Of a stretch of DNA of 64,000 nt, positions 62,251 to 64,000 are shown piece after piece. Source of the stretch: Nymphaea colorata (lineage: Eukaryota; Streptophyta; Magnoliopsida; Nymphaeales; Nymphaeaceae). A model generated the notes under the pieces. That model was not told the DNA's origin, did not search any database, and saw only the letters and a list, made by a program, of their open reading frames with translations. The number at the start of each line of letters is the position of its first letter. The stretch's first letter is position 1. Location of the stretch: NCBI RefSeq assembly GCF_008831285.2, contig NW_022204507.1, forward strand, positions 1,240,001 through 1,304,000. Reading direction: 5' to 3'. The position numbers were made by a program, and so were the translations under genes.

Positions 62251-64000
62251 TAATTTCTTCCTTAGGTGGGCATCTGATATACTTTTGATGATGTATGTGG
62301 AGGGCTACATATCTATATGATCCAATATATTGCATGCCTAAGGTCTCATTTGTAGAGGTTAAAGGTGAAAACTGGAAGGACCGCACCTTCTTAGGCATGA
62401 AGTAACATAAAGCACCCATCTAAATAGATCTGTTTTCTCTTCTTCATGGTTCGTAGTTGTTATGTGTTCTGTTTTCTCACTTTCTGTTTTTCAATCTTTT
62501 TCATTGGAGGAAAGAGATCTAGGGAAATTGTGTATAGTCACTCATGCTCGGTTCGACTTCTGCTAAGCATCCCCCATTTTGTCTACCTATTTAGGGGTTG
62601 TTCTTATTATGAAAACTGTATGAGTGTCCCTGCTGCCAAATGACTCCTTAACAATAGTGGAGCTGCATTGCGGATTTTGTAAGAAATTTCTCGTACCAGT
62701 CATTGATACTTCTTTCTTTTTTAATTTTTTTTATATACCTTAAAGTTGAAAGTGAAACGAATACTACCTACCCCCACTCAGAAATTTGGCTTTGCCACTA
62801 CCCCTTTAGGGTGCTATTTTTCTTCAGCTTGATCTCTAGCTTAAAACCATTTTGGTGATTTTTGGACTCTGCTTAGTTTGAAGGCGTGAAGCATAGACTC
62901 TCCATCCAACATGCACAAACTCCACAAGTTAGTGATGTACTCCATATTTTGGTGATTGATTATAACTTTGCTTAGCTTATCTTGCAATCAATTTGAGGAG
63001 GTACCATGTTCTAAGTTTAAAATATATAGTTTTCTAGTACCTAACAAAAATTTTGTATAATAATGTAATTGCGCTGCATGAACTTCCGGCAGCCACTGCT
63101 TGTGAAATCAATAGGTTTTCTGCATTTGGAAACTGTCGAGGGAACCCCTTGTTCTATTCATGAGATATCAAATAGGTAATTAAACATACACATGACAATA
63201 ATTAATCCACTTTCCATGTCATAATTTATAGACACCAAGATCGGAACATTTTGCCAGGGGACTTACAGTGGCTGGTGACATTAGCGAGTGATGTAACAAG
63301 TTCTTGCGTCATGTACTGGGGATTGCATGCAACTTTTTGTGCTTTCTGCACCCTTCTCCACAATCCAAGCAATTTTAAGTAATAGCGTTTGAATATTCTT
63401 GTGTTGAAGAATTGCAATCACCATTTGATCAATAAGAGAGACATCTTAACGTATTCCTTAGGTAACCACAATAAGCATTGAACATGTTGTAAGAAGGGAA
63501 GTATTGAAGCGAAGTGTGGGTTGCTGTGCACCATTGCCCCACATCAGTATTGTTGCGACGATGCTGGACCTAGTTGCTGTCACATCATAGTCCCCACATC
63601 AGACCCAGGTTGGTGACTCACGTGCCCTTCAGCCAAAAAGTCTTGGCTCCACCACTAAAGAAGGGGTTGAGATCACAAGTTGGTGGGCTAGCGTGAAATT
63701 ATTCATGTCATGAGGAATCAATTTTTTGAAAGATCATAGTAATTTTGCTTTGCTGGCCCATCCTACATCCTTTGATGGGATATTCATATGATCCATCTAT
63801 TGTACAAGGTTGACTGGAAAATAAAGGAATGTCATCATACTTTAAACATGTTTAAGATTATTTAAAATGGGTGATTAACAATGGATTGGCGTGATCATTT
63901 CTGAATATTCAAGTGATTCAAAGATGAACCTCCACGGCTGGATGGTTATTTGTTTGTTTGGTGTCTATAAAAAACATCACGAAAGATGCATTTCCAATGA
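62250..64000 (+). repeat. R1 repeat copy, cut by the window end
   Basis: Partner of 24700-26433; contains a MITE copy. The window ends just before its microsatellite. Confidence 0.75.
63499..63657. mobile_element. hAT-type MITE copy with 8-bp target-site duplication
   Basis: 159 bp flanked by AAGAAGGG at 63491-63498 and 63658-63665. Right terminus, reverse-complemented: TAGTGGTGGAGCCAAG. Confidence 0.75.

Larger units (their letters stand above)
49197..64000. repeat. Block Y, right copy (direct partner of 12557-26433)
   Basis: Collinear with left block Y to the end of the window. It retains the LINE reverse transcriptase and a 380-bp segment missing on the left. The left limit may lie earlier, because the left copy is cut by the gap. 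Confidence 0.94.

Noticed and set aside
1-64000. CRISPR array, bacterial operons or prophage
   Set aside because: No regularly spaced repeats with unique spacers, no ribosome-binding-site-led gene strings; all coding traces are eukaryotic transposons or plant proteases.

Overview
The window looks like plant nuclear DNA: AT-rich, repeat-dense and eukaryotic. The evidence is Ty1/copia retrotransposon fragments, plant L1-type LINEs with a DUF4283-like ORF1 part, hAT-type MITEs, a tRNA-derived SINE-like repeat, and A1-family (nepenthesin/CDR1-like) aspartic protease copies with TATAAATA boxes close to their ATGs. I could not assign a species. I found no intact protein-coding gene, tRNA, rRNA or CRISPR array; every recognisable coding region is broken.

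Layout. The window is a mosaic of duplicated blocks. Block C (1-3157) is an inverted copy of 31783-34740 and carries a dead copia pol fragment. Block X (3172-12452) is an inverted copy of 37140-48047. Block Y (12557-26433) is a direct copy of about 49197-64000. A run of exactly 100 N (12453-12552) lies where the left half switches from inverted to direct orientation, so a mis-oriented contig must be considered. Short stretches compared by eye are roughly 92-98% identical between copies.

Contents. Right block X contains a degraded aspartic protease gene (40768-42102) that left block X has lost except for its last codons, a 193-bp hAT-like MITE, and exon-like blocks I could not identify. Block Y contains a second aspartic protease pseudogene (15031-16777 and 51329-53266), a LINE relic (17150-21300 and 53700-58560; the left copy has lost about 1 kb of reverse transcriptase), a SINE-like unit and a 51-bp tandem repeat. 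A non-coding repeat family, called R1 and R2 here, recurs at six or more places and carries a MITE and expandable dinucleotide tracts. Between the Y copies lie a second copy of the block X tail, a short single-copy insert with a gene-like frame (30450-30720), and the best-preserved copia element (33190-36795, minus strand: LTR, primer-binding site, gag, protease, integrase; RT absent).

How it fits together. The genes do not form a pathway. The window records a local aspartic protease cluster that was duplicated and inverted together with its transposons and then decayed independently in each copy. Stop codons shared by copies date decay before duplication; differences between copies (2.2-kb and 1-kb deletions, a templated 63-bp insertion, microsatellite expansions) date later events. 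I did not find a convincing new biological system; the most useful leads are the orientation switch at the gap, the R1/R2 family and the protease decay series.
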